A stretch of 54,641 bases of DNA from Rhodospirillaceae bacterium. Its GTDB lineage: Bacteria > Pseudomonadota > Alphaproteobacteria > UBA6615. The stretch is taken from the NCBI GenBank assembly GCA_018702955.1, contig JABJEK010000049.1, forward strand, positions 1-54,641, written 5' to 3'. Below the pieces are notes generated by a model that worked only from the letters and a program-made list of their open reading frames with translations, did no database searches and had not been told where the DNA came from. The position numbers were made by a program, and so were the translations under genes. Positions 15,372 to 25,177 of this stretch are shown here, piece after piece; position 1 is the stretch's first letter; the number at the start of each line of letters is the position of its first letter.

Positions 15372-16133
15372 ATGGCGCTTGAGCTCTACCATCTCGATCA
15401 TTCGACCTGTAGCCAGAAGGTGCGCATCTGCCTTGCCGAGAAGGGTATCGAATGGACTAGCTGTCCGGTCGACCTTTCTGGCCGCGAGAACCTGTCGCCG
15501 GAATATATGGCCATCAACCCGAACGGGGTGGTTCCGGCATTTGTTCATGACGGCACGCCGATTATCGAGTCCACGGTGATGTGTGAGTATCTGGACGAGG
15601 TCTGGCCGGACGAACCGAGACTGTCTCCCGAAGACCCCAAGAAGCGCGCCGAAATGCGCGCCTGGCTGCGTTTCATCGACGAGGTGCCGTCGATGGCCGT
15701 GCGGGTGCCGTCGTTCCAGAATGTTTTCCTCGACCGGTTCAAGGCGATGAGCGAGGAAGAATATGTGGCGTTTCGGGAGTCAAACACGCTGCGGCGCGAC
15801 TTCTTCATGCGTATGAACCACACCGGTTTCAGCGACGACGAGTATGAAAATTCCCTCCTGCAATTGCGCGCGACTGTCGAACGCATGGAGGAAGCCCTGA
15901 CCCGTGAGGGGCCGTGGCTGGTCGGCGCGCAATTCACGATCGCGGATATCTGCTTGGCGCCGTTGTTCGAACGGATGGTCGAGTTGAGCCTGTCCGACAT
16001 GTGGGACGATGCGCCCGCTGTTGCCGACTGGTTCGCGCGTATCAAGGCGCGCCCGTCTTTCGATGCCGCGTTTTATCCCGGTTCCCGATTGGGCGACGTG
16101 TATCCGCAATTACGCGAGACGGCGAAAGCCTAG
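15372..16133 (+). CDS. Glutathione S-transferase family protein (2)
   Basis: 253 aa. N domain with STCSQKVRIC (Cys13), INPNGVVPAF with cis-Pro, and ESTVMCEYLDE; helical C domain with FTIADICLAPLFERM near 190-205. Paralogous to the GST at 11228. It follows the luciferase-like gene by 26 bases with a ribosome site AAGAGG, so the pair is probably one transcript. Its TAG stop is interlocked with the stop of the convergent LysR gene through a shared CTAG (16130-16133). Confidence 0.85.
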   Translation: MALELYHLDHSTCSQKVRICLAEKGIEWTSCPVDLSGRENLSPEYMAINPNGVVPAFVHDGTPIIESTVMCEYLDEVWPDEPRLSPEDPKKRAEMRAWLRFIDEVPSMAVRVPSFQNVFLDRFKAMSEEEYVAFRESNTLRRDFFMRMNHTGFSDDEYENSLLQLRATVERMEEALTREGPWLVGAQFTIADICLAPLFERMVELSLSDMWDDAPAVADWFARIKARPSFDAAFYPGSRLGDVYPQLRETAKA

Positions 16134-17026
16134 CGCGGGGGCTGTGACAGCGCCTCGGCCAGAAAATCAAATACCAGGCGGATCCTGCGGCTGGTATGCA
16201 ATTCGCGATGGGTTGCCAGCCAAATGGGTACGGTGACGGGCGGCAGCGTGGGGAGAACCTGTTCGACGCCGGGCGTCATCGCGGCGACGTCCCGGCTAGT
16301 CACACCGATCCCGATTCCCTGTTTCACCAGCTCCCAGGCAACGACCCCGCTGGCGGTCGAGACGCCAAAATTGTCGCGCGTGAGCGACAGCCCGAGGTCG
16401 TTCAATACGGATATTAGCCGGTCGTTGTCGCCCAAGCCGACGAAGTCGGCGTTCGCCAGTTCGCCAGGCGTCGTTGGGCGTCCTATCCGATCGAGATAGC
16501 TGCTGGATGCATAAAGATGTCCCGACGTTTCTCGGAGAAGTTTCGCGATCAGGTCCGGCTGGTCCGGGCGCACATGCCGGATCGCAATGTCAGCTTCGCG
16601 GCGACGCAGGTCGCTGATGCTGTCGGAGGCGATCACTTCGATCTCGATCCCGGGCGCCTCTGCCCGGAGTTGCTTGAGCACCGGGGGGAGGAGATAGGCA
16701 GACACCATATCGGCGGCCGTGATGCAGACCTGCCCTTCGATCGTTTGGGATTGGCCGGAGGCTGTCAAGGAGATGTGGCTGGCGGCCTCGCCCATCTGTC
16801 GCACATGGTCGAGCAGTTCATGCCCGGACTGGGTTAATACCAGGGATCGTCCGACTCTCTCGAACAGCGTGACGCCGAGTTCTGTTTCGAGTGCGGATAC
16901 CTGACGGCCGAGTGTCGGCTGCGTGAGGCCGAGCGCACGGGCTGCCGCGGAAAGCGATCCCTCTTCGGCCGTGACGAGAAAGGCGCGAGCTCTATTCCAG
17001 TCGAAGGTGACGGACTGCCAATTCAT
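16130..17026 (-). CDS. LysR-family transcriptional regulator
   Basis: 298 aa from the ATG at 17026; a second in-frame ATG at 17038 adds four residues. The winged HTH (about 6-65) is typical: FLVTAEEGSLSAAARALGLTQPTLGRQVSALE. The effector-binding domain (90-295) follows. The gene ends on the stop of the GST gene and is divergent from the methyltransferase at 17124, so by the usual LysR pattern that gene or the GST operon is the likely target. Both start codons sit inside a perfect 14-base palindrome (17025-17038). The effector is unknown. Confidence 0.85.
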   Translation of the reverse strand: MNWQSVTFDWNRARAFLVTAEEGSLSAAARALGLTQPTLGRQVSALETELGVTLFERVGRSLVLTQSGHELLDHVRQMGEAASHISLTASGQSQTIEGQVCITAADMVSAYLLPPVLKQLRAEAPGIEIEVIASDSISDLRRREADIAIRHVRPDQPDLIAKLLRETSGHLYASSSYLDRIGRPTTPGELANADFVGLGDNDRLISVLNDLGLSLTRDNFGVSTASGVVAWELVKQGIGIGVTSRDVAAMTPGVEQVLPTLPPVTVPIWLATHRELHTSRRIRLVFDFLAEALSQPPR

Positions 17027-17038
17027 GCATATATGCAT
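17025..17038. promoter_or_regulatory. Perfect palindrome over the LysR start codons
   Basis: ATGCATATATGCAT is its own reverse complement and spans both candidate start codons of the LysR gene, in the 85-base AT-rich gap facing the methyltransferase gene. It could be an autoregulatory site, but its content is dictated partly by the two ATGs, so chance is a fair alternative. Confidence 0.3.
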
Positions 17039-17123
17039 ATCATGAGGACAGAAATAGGCAATTTATATTCGAATAAGGCATAGGTAAGTAGGCCGCAACA
17101 AACCACGCGAATGGAAATAATTG

Positions 17124-17750
17124 ATGGCCCATGGGAGAAAATTCTGGAATCGGCACGCCGCGAGATATGCGAAAAGCCCGGTCGCGGATGAGGGATCCTA
17201 CCAGCAGAAATTGCGGGTCACGCGTGAATATTTGGACGCAGATATGGAAGTTCTCGAGTTTGGTTGTGGAACCGGTTCTACCGCGCTAGTTCATGCGCCT
17301 TTTGTAAAGCACATACATGCGTTCGATATCTCATCGAGGATGATCGAAATCGCCCGGGCCAAACTCGAAGCGAGCAATGTCATGAATGTGGATTTCGACG
17401 CCGTCGCGATTGAAGATCTGCATGTTCCCGATCGAAGCCTTGATGCCGTCCTCGGCCTCAACATTCTGAACCTTCTGGTGGACCGGGACGCGGCAATCGC
17501 GAAAGTCTGGGCGATGCTGAAACCTGGCGGCGTGTTCGTATCCAGCACAGTCTGTCTTGGCGAGACCATGAAGTTCTTCAAGTTGGTCGGGCCGGTCGGA
17601 GAATTTTTCGGCCTGTTGCCGCCGATCCGGATCTTCACGTCGCAGCAACTTATCACCAGCCTGTCGGATGGCGGCTTCGTGATAGAGCACCAGTGGCAGC
17701 CCGCGAAGGATAAGGCGATATTTGTCGTCGCGAGAAAGCCGGAGGCCTAG
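17124..17750 (+). CDS. Class I SAM-dependent methyltransferase
   Basis: 208 aa. Motif I is VLEFGCGTGS near residue 43, followed by an acidic residue position in FDIS and by ARAKLEASNV. Motif IV/V is in LDAVLGLNILNLL, then LKPGGVFVSST. The target substrate is not evident; the closest general type is Methyltransf_11/25. The ATG at 17124 follows GGAAATAATTG; a TTG three bases earlier is in frame. The gene and its upstream region are visibly more AT-rich than neighbours, a hint of different origin. The stop interlocks with the rhodanese stop in CTAG (17747-17750). Confidence 0.8.
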   Translation: MAHGRKFWNRHAARYAKSPVADEGSYQQKLRVTREYLDADMEVLEFGCGTGSTALVHAPFVKHIHAFDISSRMIEIARAKLEASNVMNVDFDAVAIEDLHVPDRSLDAVLGLNILNLLVDRDAAIAKVWAMLKPGGVFVSSTVCLGETMKFFKLVGPVGEFFGLLPPIRIFTSQQLITSLSDGGFVIEHQWQPAKDKAIFVVARKPEA

Positions 17751-18163
17751 TCCGCCTTCTTTTCGGGAATCTTGACCTCTTTGTCTTCGGTCGGGCCCTC
17801 GGCCTTGACCCAGGCGCCGTAGCCGCCGCGCATGTGGGCGACGGGGGCGAGGCCCATATCGTGCACAGCCTTTGCCGCAAGCGCTGAGCGCAGCCCGCCC
17901 GCGCAATAGAAGATGAACTTCTTGCCGGTGGTGAAAAGCTCCCGGTGATAGGGGCTTTCGGGATCGACCCAGAATTCGAGCATGCCGCGCGGCATGTGCT
18001 GGGCGCCGGGGATCGTGCCGTCGCGCCAGAGTTCACGGATGTCGCGGATATCGACCAGGACCACCTCCTCGTCGTCGCGCACGGCCATGACCTGCTCGAC
18101 AGTCATGGTCTCGATCTCCTGCTCGGCGTCGGCGCAGAGTTCCTTGATGCCCTTGGTGATCAT
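17747..18163 (-). CDS. Rhodanese-like domain protein
   Basis: 138 aa, one rhodanese domain (about 20-118). The active-site loop is CAGGLR with Cys87, and the conserved LVDIRDIRE and GTIPGAQHMPRG are in place. Such single-domain proteins carry persulfide sulfur in the cytosol (thiosulfate or other sulfur donors). The C terminus is a charged Lys/Glu tail. It is separated by 187 bases from the divergent malate synthase gene. No sulfur-metabolism neighbour lies directly beside it. Confidence 0.88.
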   Translation of the reverse strand: MITKGIKELCADAEQEIETMTVEQVMAVRDDEEVVLVDIRDIRELWRDGTIPGAQHMPRGMLEFWVDPESPYHRELFTTGKKFIFYCAGGLRSALAAKAVHDMGLAPVAHMRGGYGAWVKAEGPTEDKEVKIPEKKAD

Positions 18164-18350
18164 TGCTTGTCCCTTACTGGCTTGGCGGATTTTCGCACAG
18201 AGTTTGAAAGAGAATATAGCGAATGAACGCGATCGGGACTCGAATCCGTACCCCTGTTTCGTGCTATTTAGGGATGGAACTCATTCATCGCCCCAGCCGG
18301 GGCGGAAAATCAGAACATTCAACTGAAAATACCTCACAGGGGCGAGAGTC

Positions 18351-20525
18351 ATGAGCGAGATGATCCAGGCGGGAAATATCCAGGTTGCCGCGGAACTCTA
18401 TAATTTCATCAACGATGAGGCGTTGCCGGGAACGGGCGTCGATCAGGATCATTTCTGGGCGTCCGTTGATGGCCTGGTGAACGAGCTGGGGCCGCGCAAT
18501 GCCGAACTCCTCGCCAAGCGCGACGATCTGCAAGCCAAGCTCGATGCCTGGCACAAGGCAAACCGCGACACGGAATTCGACCCGGCCGCCTATCAGGCCT
18601 TCCTGACGGAGATTGGCTATCTGGTTCCCGAGGGGGAAGCCTTTGGTGTCGAAACCGCCAACGTGGACCCGGAGATTTCAACGATCGCCGGCGCCCAGCT
18701 GGTGGTGCCGATTACCAACGCCCGCTACGCGCTGAATGCGGCAAACGCCCGCTGGGGCAGCCTGTATGACGCGCTCTACGGCACGGACGTGATCTCCGAG
18801 GATGGCGGCGCCGAACTCGGCAAGGGCTACAACCCGGCCCGCGGTGCAAAGGTCATCGCCTATGCGCGCGATGTGCTCGATTCCGCCGCCCCGCTCGCGT
18901 CTGGCTCCCACGCCGATGCGACCGGCTACACCGTCGATGGTGGCGCGCTGGCTGTGGCCACCGGGTCGGGTTCAACCGGACTTGCAAACCCGGCGCAGTT
19001 TGTCGGCTATCGCGGCGATGCCGGCGCACCGAGCGCCATTCTGCTCGTCCATAACGGCCTGCATCTGGAAATCGTGATCGACCGCGACCATCCCATCGGC
19101 AAGGACGATGCCGCCGGTGTCGCCGATCTGGTGCTCGAGGCCGCCATGACCACGATCATGGATTACGAAGATTCCGTCGCCACCGTCGACGCCGAGGACA
19201 AGGTCGTCGCCTATGCGAACTGGCTCGGTCTCAACAAGGGCACCCTGACGGCGTCCTTCGAAAAAGGCGGCAAAACCGTCGAGCGTGCCATGGAAGGGGA
19301 TCGGACCTACACGGCCCCGAATGGCGGCGAGGTGACGCTGCACGGGCGTTCTTTGATGCTGGTGCGAAATGTCGGCCATCTGATGACCATCGGCATGGTG
19401 ACGGACAAGGACGGCAAGCCGGCCTATGAGGGTATCCTCGATGGCGTTTTCTCGGCGCTGATTGCGATGCATGATCTGCAGGGCAAGGGCAGCCATGCCA
19501 ACAGTCGCGCTGGATCGATCTATATCGTGAAGCCGAAGATGCACGGCCCCGAGGAAGTCGCGTTCTCCGACGAGCTGTTCGGCCGGATCGAGGATGCGCT
19601 GGGCCTGGCCCGCAACACCATCAAGATGGGCATCATGGATGAGGAGCGCCGCACCACGGTGAACCTCAAGGAGTGTATCAGGGCAGCGAAGAACCGCGTG
19701 TTCTTCATCAATACCGGCTTCCTCGATCGCACGGGTGACGAGATGCATACCTCCATGGAGGCCGGCGCGATGATCCGCAAGGGTGACATGAAGGCGGCCC
19801 CGTGGATCCAGTCCTACGAGGACTGGAACGTGGATATCGGGCTCGAATGCGGCCTGCCGGGCCACGCCCAGATCGGCAAGGGCATGTGGGCCATGCCGGA
19901 TCTGATGGCGCTCATGATGGAGCAGAAGATCGGCCATCCGATGGCTGGTGCCAACACCGCCTGGGTGCCGTCACCGACGGCGGGCACCCTGCACGCGCTG
20001 CACTATCATCAAGTCGATGTGAATGCGCGTCAGGCGGAGCTCAAATCCCGTGGCCGGGCGAGCCTCGACAATATTCTGACCATCCCGGTCACCGACCGCC
20101 CGAACTGGCCGGAAGCAGACATCCAGGCCGAGCTCGACAACAATGCCCAGGGCATCCTCGGTTATGTGGTGCGCTGGATCGATCAGGGCGTGGGCTGTTC
20201 AAAGGTGCCGGACATCAACGATGTTGGGTTGATGGAAGATCGCGCGACGTTGCGGATTTCATCTCAGCACATCGCCAACTGGATGCATCACGGCATCGCG
20301 TCGGAGGATCAGGTCATGGAGACCATGAAGCGGATGGCCGGCGTGGTCGACGAACAGAATGCCGGGGACCCGCTCTATCGGCCGATGGCGGCGGATTTCG
20401 ACGGATCGATTGCTTTCCAGGCGGCATGTGATCTGGTGTTCAAAGGGCTGGTCCAGCCGAATGGTTACACCGAGCCGATCCTGCACGCCCGCCGTATCGA
20501 GGCGAAAGCCAAGTTCGGAGGCTAG
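18351..20525 (+). CDS. glcB: Malate synthase G
   Basis: 724 aa, the normal length of the monomeric G isoform (the A isoform is near 530). It condenses glyoxylate with acetyl-CoA to malate in the glyoxylate shunt. Recognisable parts: the TIM-barrel segments [15 protein letters not shown] near 266 and VRNVGHLMT near 340, the substrate-binding [12 protein letters not shown] near 388, and [15 protein letters not shown] near 498. The ATG at 18351 follows GGGGCGAG. Its stop lies in a hairpin shared with the convergent regulator. With aceA at 22164 this completes the bypass. Confidence 0.96.
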   Translation: MSEMIQAGNIQVAAELYNFINDEALPGTGVDQDHFWASVDGLVNELGPRNAELLAKRDDLQAKLDAWHKANRDTEFDPAAYQAFLTEIGYLVPEGEAFGVETANVDPEISTIAGAQLVVPITNARYALNAANARWGSLYDALYGTDVISEDGGAELGKGYNPARGAKVIAYARDVLDSAAPLASGSHADATGYTVDGGALAVATGSGSTGLANPAQFVGYRGDAGAPSAILLVHNGLHLEIVIDRDHPIGKDDAAGVADLVLEAAMTTIMDYEDSVATVDAEDKVVAYANWLGLNKGTLTASFEKGGKTVERAMEGDRTYTAPNGGEVTLHGRSLMLVRNVGHLMTIGMVTDKDGKPAYEGILDGVFSALIAMHDLQGKGSHANSRAGSIYIVKPKMHGPEEVAFSDELFGRIEDALGLARNTIKMGIMDEERRTTVNLKECIRAAKNRVFFINTGFLDRTGDEMHTSMEAGAMIRKGDMKAAPWIQSYEDWNVDIGLECGLPGHAQIGKGMWAMPDLMALMMEQKIGHPMAGANTAWVPSPTAGTLHALHYHQVDVNARQAELKSRGRASLDNILTIPVTDRPNWPEADIQAELDNNAQGILGYVVRWIDQGVGCSKVPDINDVGLMEDRATLRISSQHIANWMHHGIASEDQVMETMKRMAGVVDEQNAGDPLYRPMAADFDGSIAFQAACDLVFKGLVQPNGYTEPILHARRIEAKAKFGG

Positions 20526-20541
20526 CCGCGTTCCGGGCTAG
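20522..20541. terminator. Short hairpin shared by the convergent glcB and regulator stops
   Basis: CTAGCC (20522-20527) pairs with GGCTAG (20536-20541) around an 8-base loop, and each arm contains the stop codon of one of the two convergent genes. The gap between the genes is only 12 bases and no T run follows, so as a terminator this is weak. Confidence 0.3.
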
Positions 20542-21995
20542 TCGGTTTCGGTGGCCGTGACATAGGCCGACACGCCACGTGTGTTGATGTCGGTCTCGAG
20601 CGCATGGGCCACCGGCGGGAAGGCGCGTTGGCCGCAGTCCATCCGCGGGCAAATCCGGCACGACACCCCGATGGGGATGGTGCGTTCCGGACGATCCAGG
20701 TCGATGCCGTTGGCATAGACGAGCTTGGACGCCTGGCCGATCTCGCAGCCCAGTCCAATCGACTGGTAGCTGCGCGGTTCGCCGTACCCGCCTGCGGCAT
20801 TCAGCACCGTGCGCGCGATACAGAAGAAGGTCGCACCATCGGGCATCTGGGATATCTGGATGTTGATGGCGCCGGGCTGCAGGAATGCCGCGTGCACGTT
20901 CCAGCGCGGGCACGCCCCGCCATGGCGGGGGATGTGGATGCCCGACAGGGAGAACCGCTTCGAGATATTGCCGGCGATGTCGGACCGCAGGAAATGGAAC
21001 GGCACGCCCCGCTGGCCGGGGCGCTGCAGGTTGGTCAGGCGGTGGCAGGCCTGCTCGAAGCTCACGCCGAACCGGTGCTGCAGCAATTCCACGTCGTAGC
21101 GCAGGCTCTTCGCCGCCTTGTGGAACGCGCGATAGGGCATCAACAGGGCACCGGCGAAGTAGTTGGCCAGCGCGATGCGCGCCAGGGTGCGCGCATCGTT
21201 GTCGGTGAAATCCCCCTCGGCGATCAGCGTATCCAGTTCGCGTTCGGCGGCGAGAAGCCCGATCTGGTGGGCCGCCTGGAAGTTCCGGCTGTCGGCGCGC
21301 AGCATATTGGACAGTTCGAGCGTGCGCTTGTCGGGATCGAAGCGGCGCACCAGGTGGGCCTGCTGCGCCGGCAGGTCCGACACCCGGACATCGAAGGTGT
21401 TGGACAGGAACGCGGTCATCGCGCGCAGCGGCTCTTCGCCGGACAGGGATGCGTCCTCATTGACCCGTTCGGCGGCCTCTTCGAGTTCGGGAAAATGGTT
21501 GGCGCGCGCCTGCAGGAAGTCCGACACCTGTTCGCTCGGCAAGCGGTCTGAGGGTCGCGGGACATCGCCGGTTGCGGTGGTCGCGCCGGCGGGGACGATC
21601 TCGCTGTCGGTGTGCAGGTTTCGGTAGCCGTCATACAGCGTCAGGATGGCCCGGGCGACGGTCGCATTCGAGGTGACCAGATCCCGTACGTCCGCATTGG
21701 TCAGGTCCAGATCCCCGAACAGCTCATCGCCGAAGGCCTCCATCAGGTCAGCGTTAAGCCGGCCCTCGTCGCCGTCGGCGATATCGCTCAGCTCAAGCTC
21801 GAACCGTTCCGCCAGCTTGATCAGCAAGGGGACGGTCACATTGCGCCGATTATGTTCGATCAGGTTCAGGTAGCTGGCGGATATACCCAACTCCGCCGCC
21901 AGCCCGGCCTGGCTCAGGCCCTGCTGGCGGCGCAGCCGGCGAACCCGCCCGCCCATCTGCGGTTTATCGGAATGTGAATGTTCGACACTGGTCAT
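20538..21995 (-). CDS. Short-chain fatty acyl regulator family protein (ScfR/RamB-like XRE regulator)
   Basis: 485 aa. Cro/C1 HTH at about 17-72 (GLSQAGLAAELGISASYLNLIEHNRR), then a long middle region, an IrrE-like domain and a DUF2083-type C terminus. In the IrrE-like part the zinc HExxH motif is replaced by HQIGL (His243), so it should have no peptidase activity. The end carries a conserved-looking CRICPRMDC cluster (Cys446, Cys449, Cys454). RamB and ScfR proteins control isocitrate lyase and related genes in response to acyl-CoA. Its position divergent from aceA and convergent with glcB fits that role exactly. The effector and the function of the cysteines are inference. Confidence 0.88.
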   Translation of the reverse strand: MTSVEHSHSDKPQMGGRVRRLRRQQGLSQAGLAAELGISASYLNLIEHNRRNVTVPLLIKLAERFELELSDIADGDEGRLNADLMEAFGDELFGDLDLTNADVRDLVTSNATVARAILTLYDGYRNLHTDSEIVPAGATTATGDVPRPSDRLPSEQVSDFLQARANHFPELEEAAERVNEDASLSGEEPLRAMTAFLSNTFDVRVSDLPAQQAHLVRRFDPDKRTLELSNMLRADSRNFQAAHQIGLLAAERELDTLIAEGDFTDNDARTLARIALANYFAGALLMPYRAFHKAAKSLRYDVELLQHRFGVSFEQACHRLTNLQRPGQRGVPFHFLRSDIAGNISKRFSLSGIHIPRHGGACPRWNVHAAFLQPGAINIQISQMPDGATFFCIARTVLNAAGGYGEPRSYQSIGLGCEIGQASKLVYANGIDLDRPERTIPIGVSCRICPRMDCGQRAFPPVAHALETDINTRGVSAYVTATETD

Positions 21996-22163
21996 GTTCA
22001 GGTGCCTGTCGTTGACTCTGTTTTCAGTTATATGAAGATGACTTTACAAAAATTTACATATTATCTCATTGATATTCATATGTTTATTGCGTTTTGCACC
22101 TGCGTTGTCAATTCTTCACATTAATCGTCGCCTGCATGGTGGCGAGCCACGCGAATAACGGAG
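21996..22163. promoter_or_regulatory. Divergent promoter region between the ScfR-like regulator and aceA
   Basis: 168 bases, markedly AT-rich in the middle (about 22020-22085). A direct repeat TTTACA-AAAA-TTTACA lies in it. This is the natural place for the regulator's operator and for both promoters. I could not recognise a published RamB or ScfR box with confidence. Confidence 0.45.
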
Positions 22164-23495
22164 ATGATGATGCCTGACGATCTTTCCCCCCTGCCAAATC
22201 AACCCGAAACGCCGTCGCAACAGACGCCGAACTGGCCGGCGCCGCACTGGGCCCCTGAACGCTGGAACGGAATCAGCCGCGACTACACCCCGGCGGATGT
22301 GGACCGGCTCAGTGGTTCGGTTCGGATTGCCCACACGCTGGCCGAGCAGGGTGCCGCGCGGTTATGGCAGTTACTCGCGGACGAAGAATTTGTTCCGACG
22401 CTCGGCGCGTACACGGGGAACCAGGCGGTTCAGCATATCCGCGCGGGGCTGAAGGCGGTTTACCTGTCCGGCTGGCAGGTGGCCGCAGACGGAAACTCGT
22501 CGGGTCAGATGTACCCCGACCAGAGCCTTTATCCCGTCGACAGCGTTCCGGCGGTGATCAAACGCATTAACCAGGCATTCCAGCGCGCCGACCAGGTGCA
22601 GGCGATGGAGCATGCCGATGGTGAGGCATCGACAAACCTCAATTTCTTCGCGCCGATCATCGCCGACGCGGAGGCCGGCTTCGGTGGCCCGCTGAACGCG
22701 TTCGAACTGATGAAGGCCATGATCGAGGCTGGCGCGGCGGGCGTGCATTTCGAGGATCAGCTCGCCGCAGAGAAGAAATGCGGCCATCTCGGCGGCAAGG
22801 TTCTGGTGCCGACGGGCACCTTCGTGCGCACGCTGAATGCCGCGCGTCTGGCAGCCGACGTGCAGGGCGTCGCGACCCTCATCATGGCGCGCACGGATGC
22901 GAACGCAGCCCAACTGATCACCAGCGATATCGACGAGCGTGACCGGCCGTTCCTGACCGGTGAGCGAACGTCGGAGGGCTTCTATCGGATCACCGGCGGC
23001 CTTGATTGCGCGATCGCCCGGGGGCTGGCCTACGCGCCCTATGCCGATTTGATCTGGTGCGAGACAGCGACCCCGGACCTGGACGAGGCGCGCCGTTATG
23101 CGGAAGCCATCAAGGCTGAGTTTCCCGACCAGATGCTGGCCTATAACTGCTCGCCGTCCTTCAACTGGGCAAAGCACATGGATGTCGACGACATGCGCCG
23201 GTTCCAGCGCGAGATCGCGGCGATGGGTTACAAGTTCCAGTTCGTGACCCTGGCCGGCTTCCACAGCCTCAACTACGCCACGTTCCGGCTGGCGCGGTCC
23301 TATGCGGATGAGGGTATGGCGGCCTATTCGCGCCTGCAGGAGCAGGAGTTTGCTGCCGAAACCGAGGGATATTCCGCCACGCGTCACCAACGCGAAGTGG
23401 GAACGTCCTACTTCGACGCGGTCTCGACGGCGATCTCGGCCGGAGAGGCGTCCACCACGGCCATGGCGGGTTCAACGGAAGCAGAGCAATTCTGA
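22164..23495 (+). CDS. aceA: Isocitrate lyase
   Basis: 443 aa. It cleaves isocitrate to glyoxylate and succinate, the first step of the glyoxylate shunt. The signature KKCGH is at 204-208 with the catalytic Cys206. Metal and substrate segments ADAEAGFGG near 168 and YNCSPSFNW near 328 are intact. Three in-frame ATG codons stand in a row at 22164, 22167 and 22170; the upstream ACGGAG is spaced best for the third, so the true start may be 22170. Probably controlled by the divergent ScfR-like protein. A strong terminator follows at 23517. Confidence 0.96.
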   Translation: MMMPDDLSPLPNQPETPSQQTPNWPAPHWAPERWNGISRDYTPADVDRLSGSVRIAHTLAEQGAARLWQLLADEEFVPTLGAYTGNQAVQHIRAGLKAVYLSGWQVAADGNSSGQMYPDQSLYPVDSVPAVIKRINQAFQRADQVQAMEHADGEASTNLNFFAPIIADAEAGFGGPLNAFELMKAMIEAGAAGVHFEDQLAAEKKCGHLGGKVLVPTGTFVRTLNAARLAADVQGVATLIMARTDANAAQLITSDIDERDRPFLTGERTSEGFYRITGGLDCAIARGLAYAPYADLIWCETATPDLDEARRYAEAIKAEFPDQMLAYNCSPSFNWAKHMDVDDMRRFQREIAAMGYKFQFVTLAGFHSLNYATFRLARSYADEGMAAYSRLQEQEFAAETEGYSATRHQREVGTSYFDAVSTAISAGEASTTAMAGSTEAEQF

Positions 23496-23516
23496 TCTGG
23501 TGAGAGTGACGTGACG

Positions 23517-23550
23517 AAAGCCCGTGGTGTTCGCACCGCGGGCTTTTTTC
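23517..23550 (+). terminator. Intrinsic terminator of aceA (UUCG tetraloop)
   Basis: A 13-pair stem (23517-23529 with 23534-23546, one G-T pair) closes on a TTCG loop, and its last bases run into TTTTTT. It starts 21 bases after the aceA stop. The A run on the left arm lets it serve the convergent efflux gene (stop at 23553) as well. Confidence 0.92.
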
Positions 23551-23552
23551 GT

Positions 23553-24755
23553 TTACCGGGCGACCGGTCGTTGTGCCGTCTGTACCAGCAGCATGCCCGC
23601 GCCGGCCAGCATGCTCACGAGGATGAGCGCGATCGCATAAGGCAGGATGGTGTCGAGCGGCAGGCGGCTCATCACGAAGGCGATCACGGCGCCGGTGCCG
23701 AGCTGGGCGAACCCCAGGAACGAAGCCGCAGAGCCCGCGACGCGCGGATCGATTCCCGTCGCACCGGCGATGCCGTTGGCGAAGATGTAGCCGTTGAAAT
23801 ACGAGTAGACCATGACCGGCCCGACGACGGCGGCAATCGCAACCTCACCGGCCAGCCCGATCAAGATCAACCCGGCGGCCATTTCACCGATGACTCCCGC
23901 GATCAGCACCCGGTTGATACCGAACCTACGCACAAGGTGGCTGGCGGTGTAGTTGCCGAGCACGAACTGGCTTGTGACCAGGGTCAGGCAGACGCTGAAC
24001 CAGATCGGGTCCAGGCCGCGGGTCTCGATCAGCAGAGCCGGGCCGACCGCGAGAAATCCGAAAAACCCCGACGTACCAAAGGTGAAGGCGATCGTGTAGC
24101 CGATATAAAGCCGTGACCGGAACAGGCTGGCGTAACGCAGGAATATGGTGCCCCACCGGTCCGGTTGGCCGCCGGTGAGCGGCCGGGTTTCGCGCAGCCA
24201 GTAATTGGCGCCGAGTGCCGCCAGCGCGGACAAGATGGTCAGGAACCAGAAGATGCCGCGCCAATCGATCAGGGCGTCAATCCCGCCACCCAGTACGGGC
24301 GCGATCGAGGGTGCGGTCGATTGCAGCATGGCGACGAACGCCATGACCCGCGCCGCCTCTACCCCGCGATGCGTGTCCTGTACCACCGCGCGGGGCACGA
24401 CCAGGGTCGCGCAGCCGCCCGCACCCTGTAGCACGCGCGCGACAATCAACAACTCGATGCTGTTGGCCATGGCGGCACCGGCGCTCGCGAGGCCGAACAG
24501 CAGCAATCCGCCATACAAGACCGGCTTCCGCCCGAACCGGTCCGACAGAGGCCCGACGATCAGTTGCGAGGTGGCGAAACTCAGGAGATATGCCGAAACG
24601 GTAAGTTGGGCCTGTGCGTACGGCGTGCCGAACGCCGCCGAGATGGCCGGGATCGACTGGACATGGATGCTCAGCGCCAACGGCCCAATCGCCGCGAGAA
24701 AGCCGAGAAAGAAGATCGGCGGAACGCGACCGTCAGATGGAGAAGAGGCCGTCAT
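23553..24755 (-). CDS. MFS drug efflux transporter (Bcr/CflA family)
   Basis: 400 aa with about 12 hydrophobic segments. Motif A between helices 2 and 3 is GPLSDRFGRKPVLYGG near 62-77. The helix 4-5 region includes RVLQGAGGCATLVVPRAVVQD, the antiporter-type motif C analogue of the drug:H+ antiporter 12-helix group. It should export hydrophobic compounds from the inner membrane. It is convergent with aceA and lies 8 bases downstream of the VOC gene on the same strand, so the VOC protein and the pump may form a small detoxification unit (inference). Confidence 0.85.
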   Translation of the reverse strand: MTASSPSDGRVPPIFFLGFLAAIGPLALSIHVQSIPAISAAFGTPYAQAQLTVSAYLLSFATSQLIVGPLSDRFGRKPVLYGGLLLFGLASAGAAMANSIELLIVARVLQGAGGCATLVVPRAVVQDTHRGVEAARVMAFVAMLQSTAPSIAPVLGGGIDALIDWRGIFWFLTILSALAALGANYWLRETRPLTGGQPDRWGTIFLRYASLFRSRLYIGYTIAFTFGTSGFFGFLAVGPALLIETRGLDPIWFSVCLTLVTSQFVLGNYTASHLVRRFGINRVLIAGVIGEMAAGLILIGLAGEVAIAAVVGPVMVYSYFNGYIFANGIAGATGIDPRVAGSAASFLGFAQLGTGAVIAFVMSRLPLDTILPYAIALILVSMLAGAGMLLVQTAQRPVAR

Positions 24756-24763
24756 GCGCGTAT

Positions 24764-25177
24764 TTAGTCGCCGAGCCAGTCACTGAAATACTCAGCCGCG
24801 TCGCCATCCAACTTATCCGGGTCGGCCTGAAACAGTTCCAGCAAGACCCCGTCGGGGGCCGGGCACATGATGTATTTCCAGGCGCCGAAATCGCGGATGT
24901 CGCTGCGAAACGCGATGCCGTTGGCGCGCAATCTCGCCTCGAGGCTTTCGAGGTTATCTGTGCGAATGCCGATATGGTGCACCGCGCCCTTGCCATCGTC
25001 GCGGGGTGTTTGCTCATAGAGATGGATGCGTCCGGACCCGAGCCGGATGAACACGTTCCGCGCACCGCCGAAATCACCGTCAAATGCGACCTCGGCGCCG
25101 AGCATGTCGCACCACCAGGTGATGGTGTCATCGATGTTCGAGCAGAACAGATGTGTGTGATGGATATGTTCGGTCAT
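24764..25177 (-). CDS. VOC family (glyoxalase/bleomycin resistance-type) protein
   Basis: 137 aa, one vicinal-oxygen-chelate fold with two beta-alpha-beta units. His8 region (IHHTHLFCSNIDDTITWW), VHHIGIRTDNLESLEARL near 68, and the metal Glu in DGVLLELFQ near 118 are in the expected places. It may be a lyase, dioxygenase or binding protein; the reaction cannot be told from sequence. The start at 25177 is chosen because longer in-frame versions run into the divergent dehalogenase gene. It precedes the efflux pump by 8 bases. Confidence 0.82.
   Translation of the reverse strand: MTEHIHHTHLFCSNIDDTITWWCDMLGAEVAFDGDFGGARNVFIRLGSGRIHLYEQTPRDDGKGAVHHIGIRTDNLESLEARLRANGIAFRSDIRDFGAWKYIMCPAPDGVLLELFQADPDKLDGDAAEYFSDWLGD

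Noticed and set aside
20538..21995. Toxin-antitoxin ImmA-type metalloprotease
   Set aside because: The HExxH motif is not intact and the HTH plus DUF2083-like layout with aceA beside it matches ScfR/RamB.
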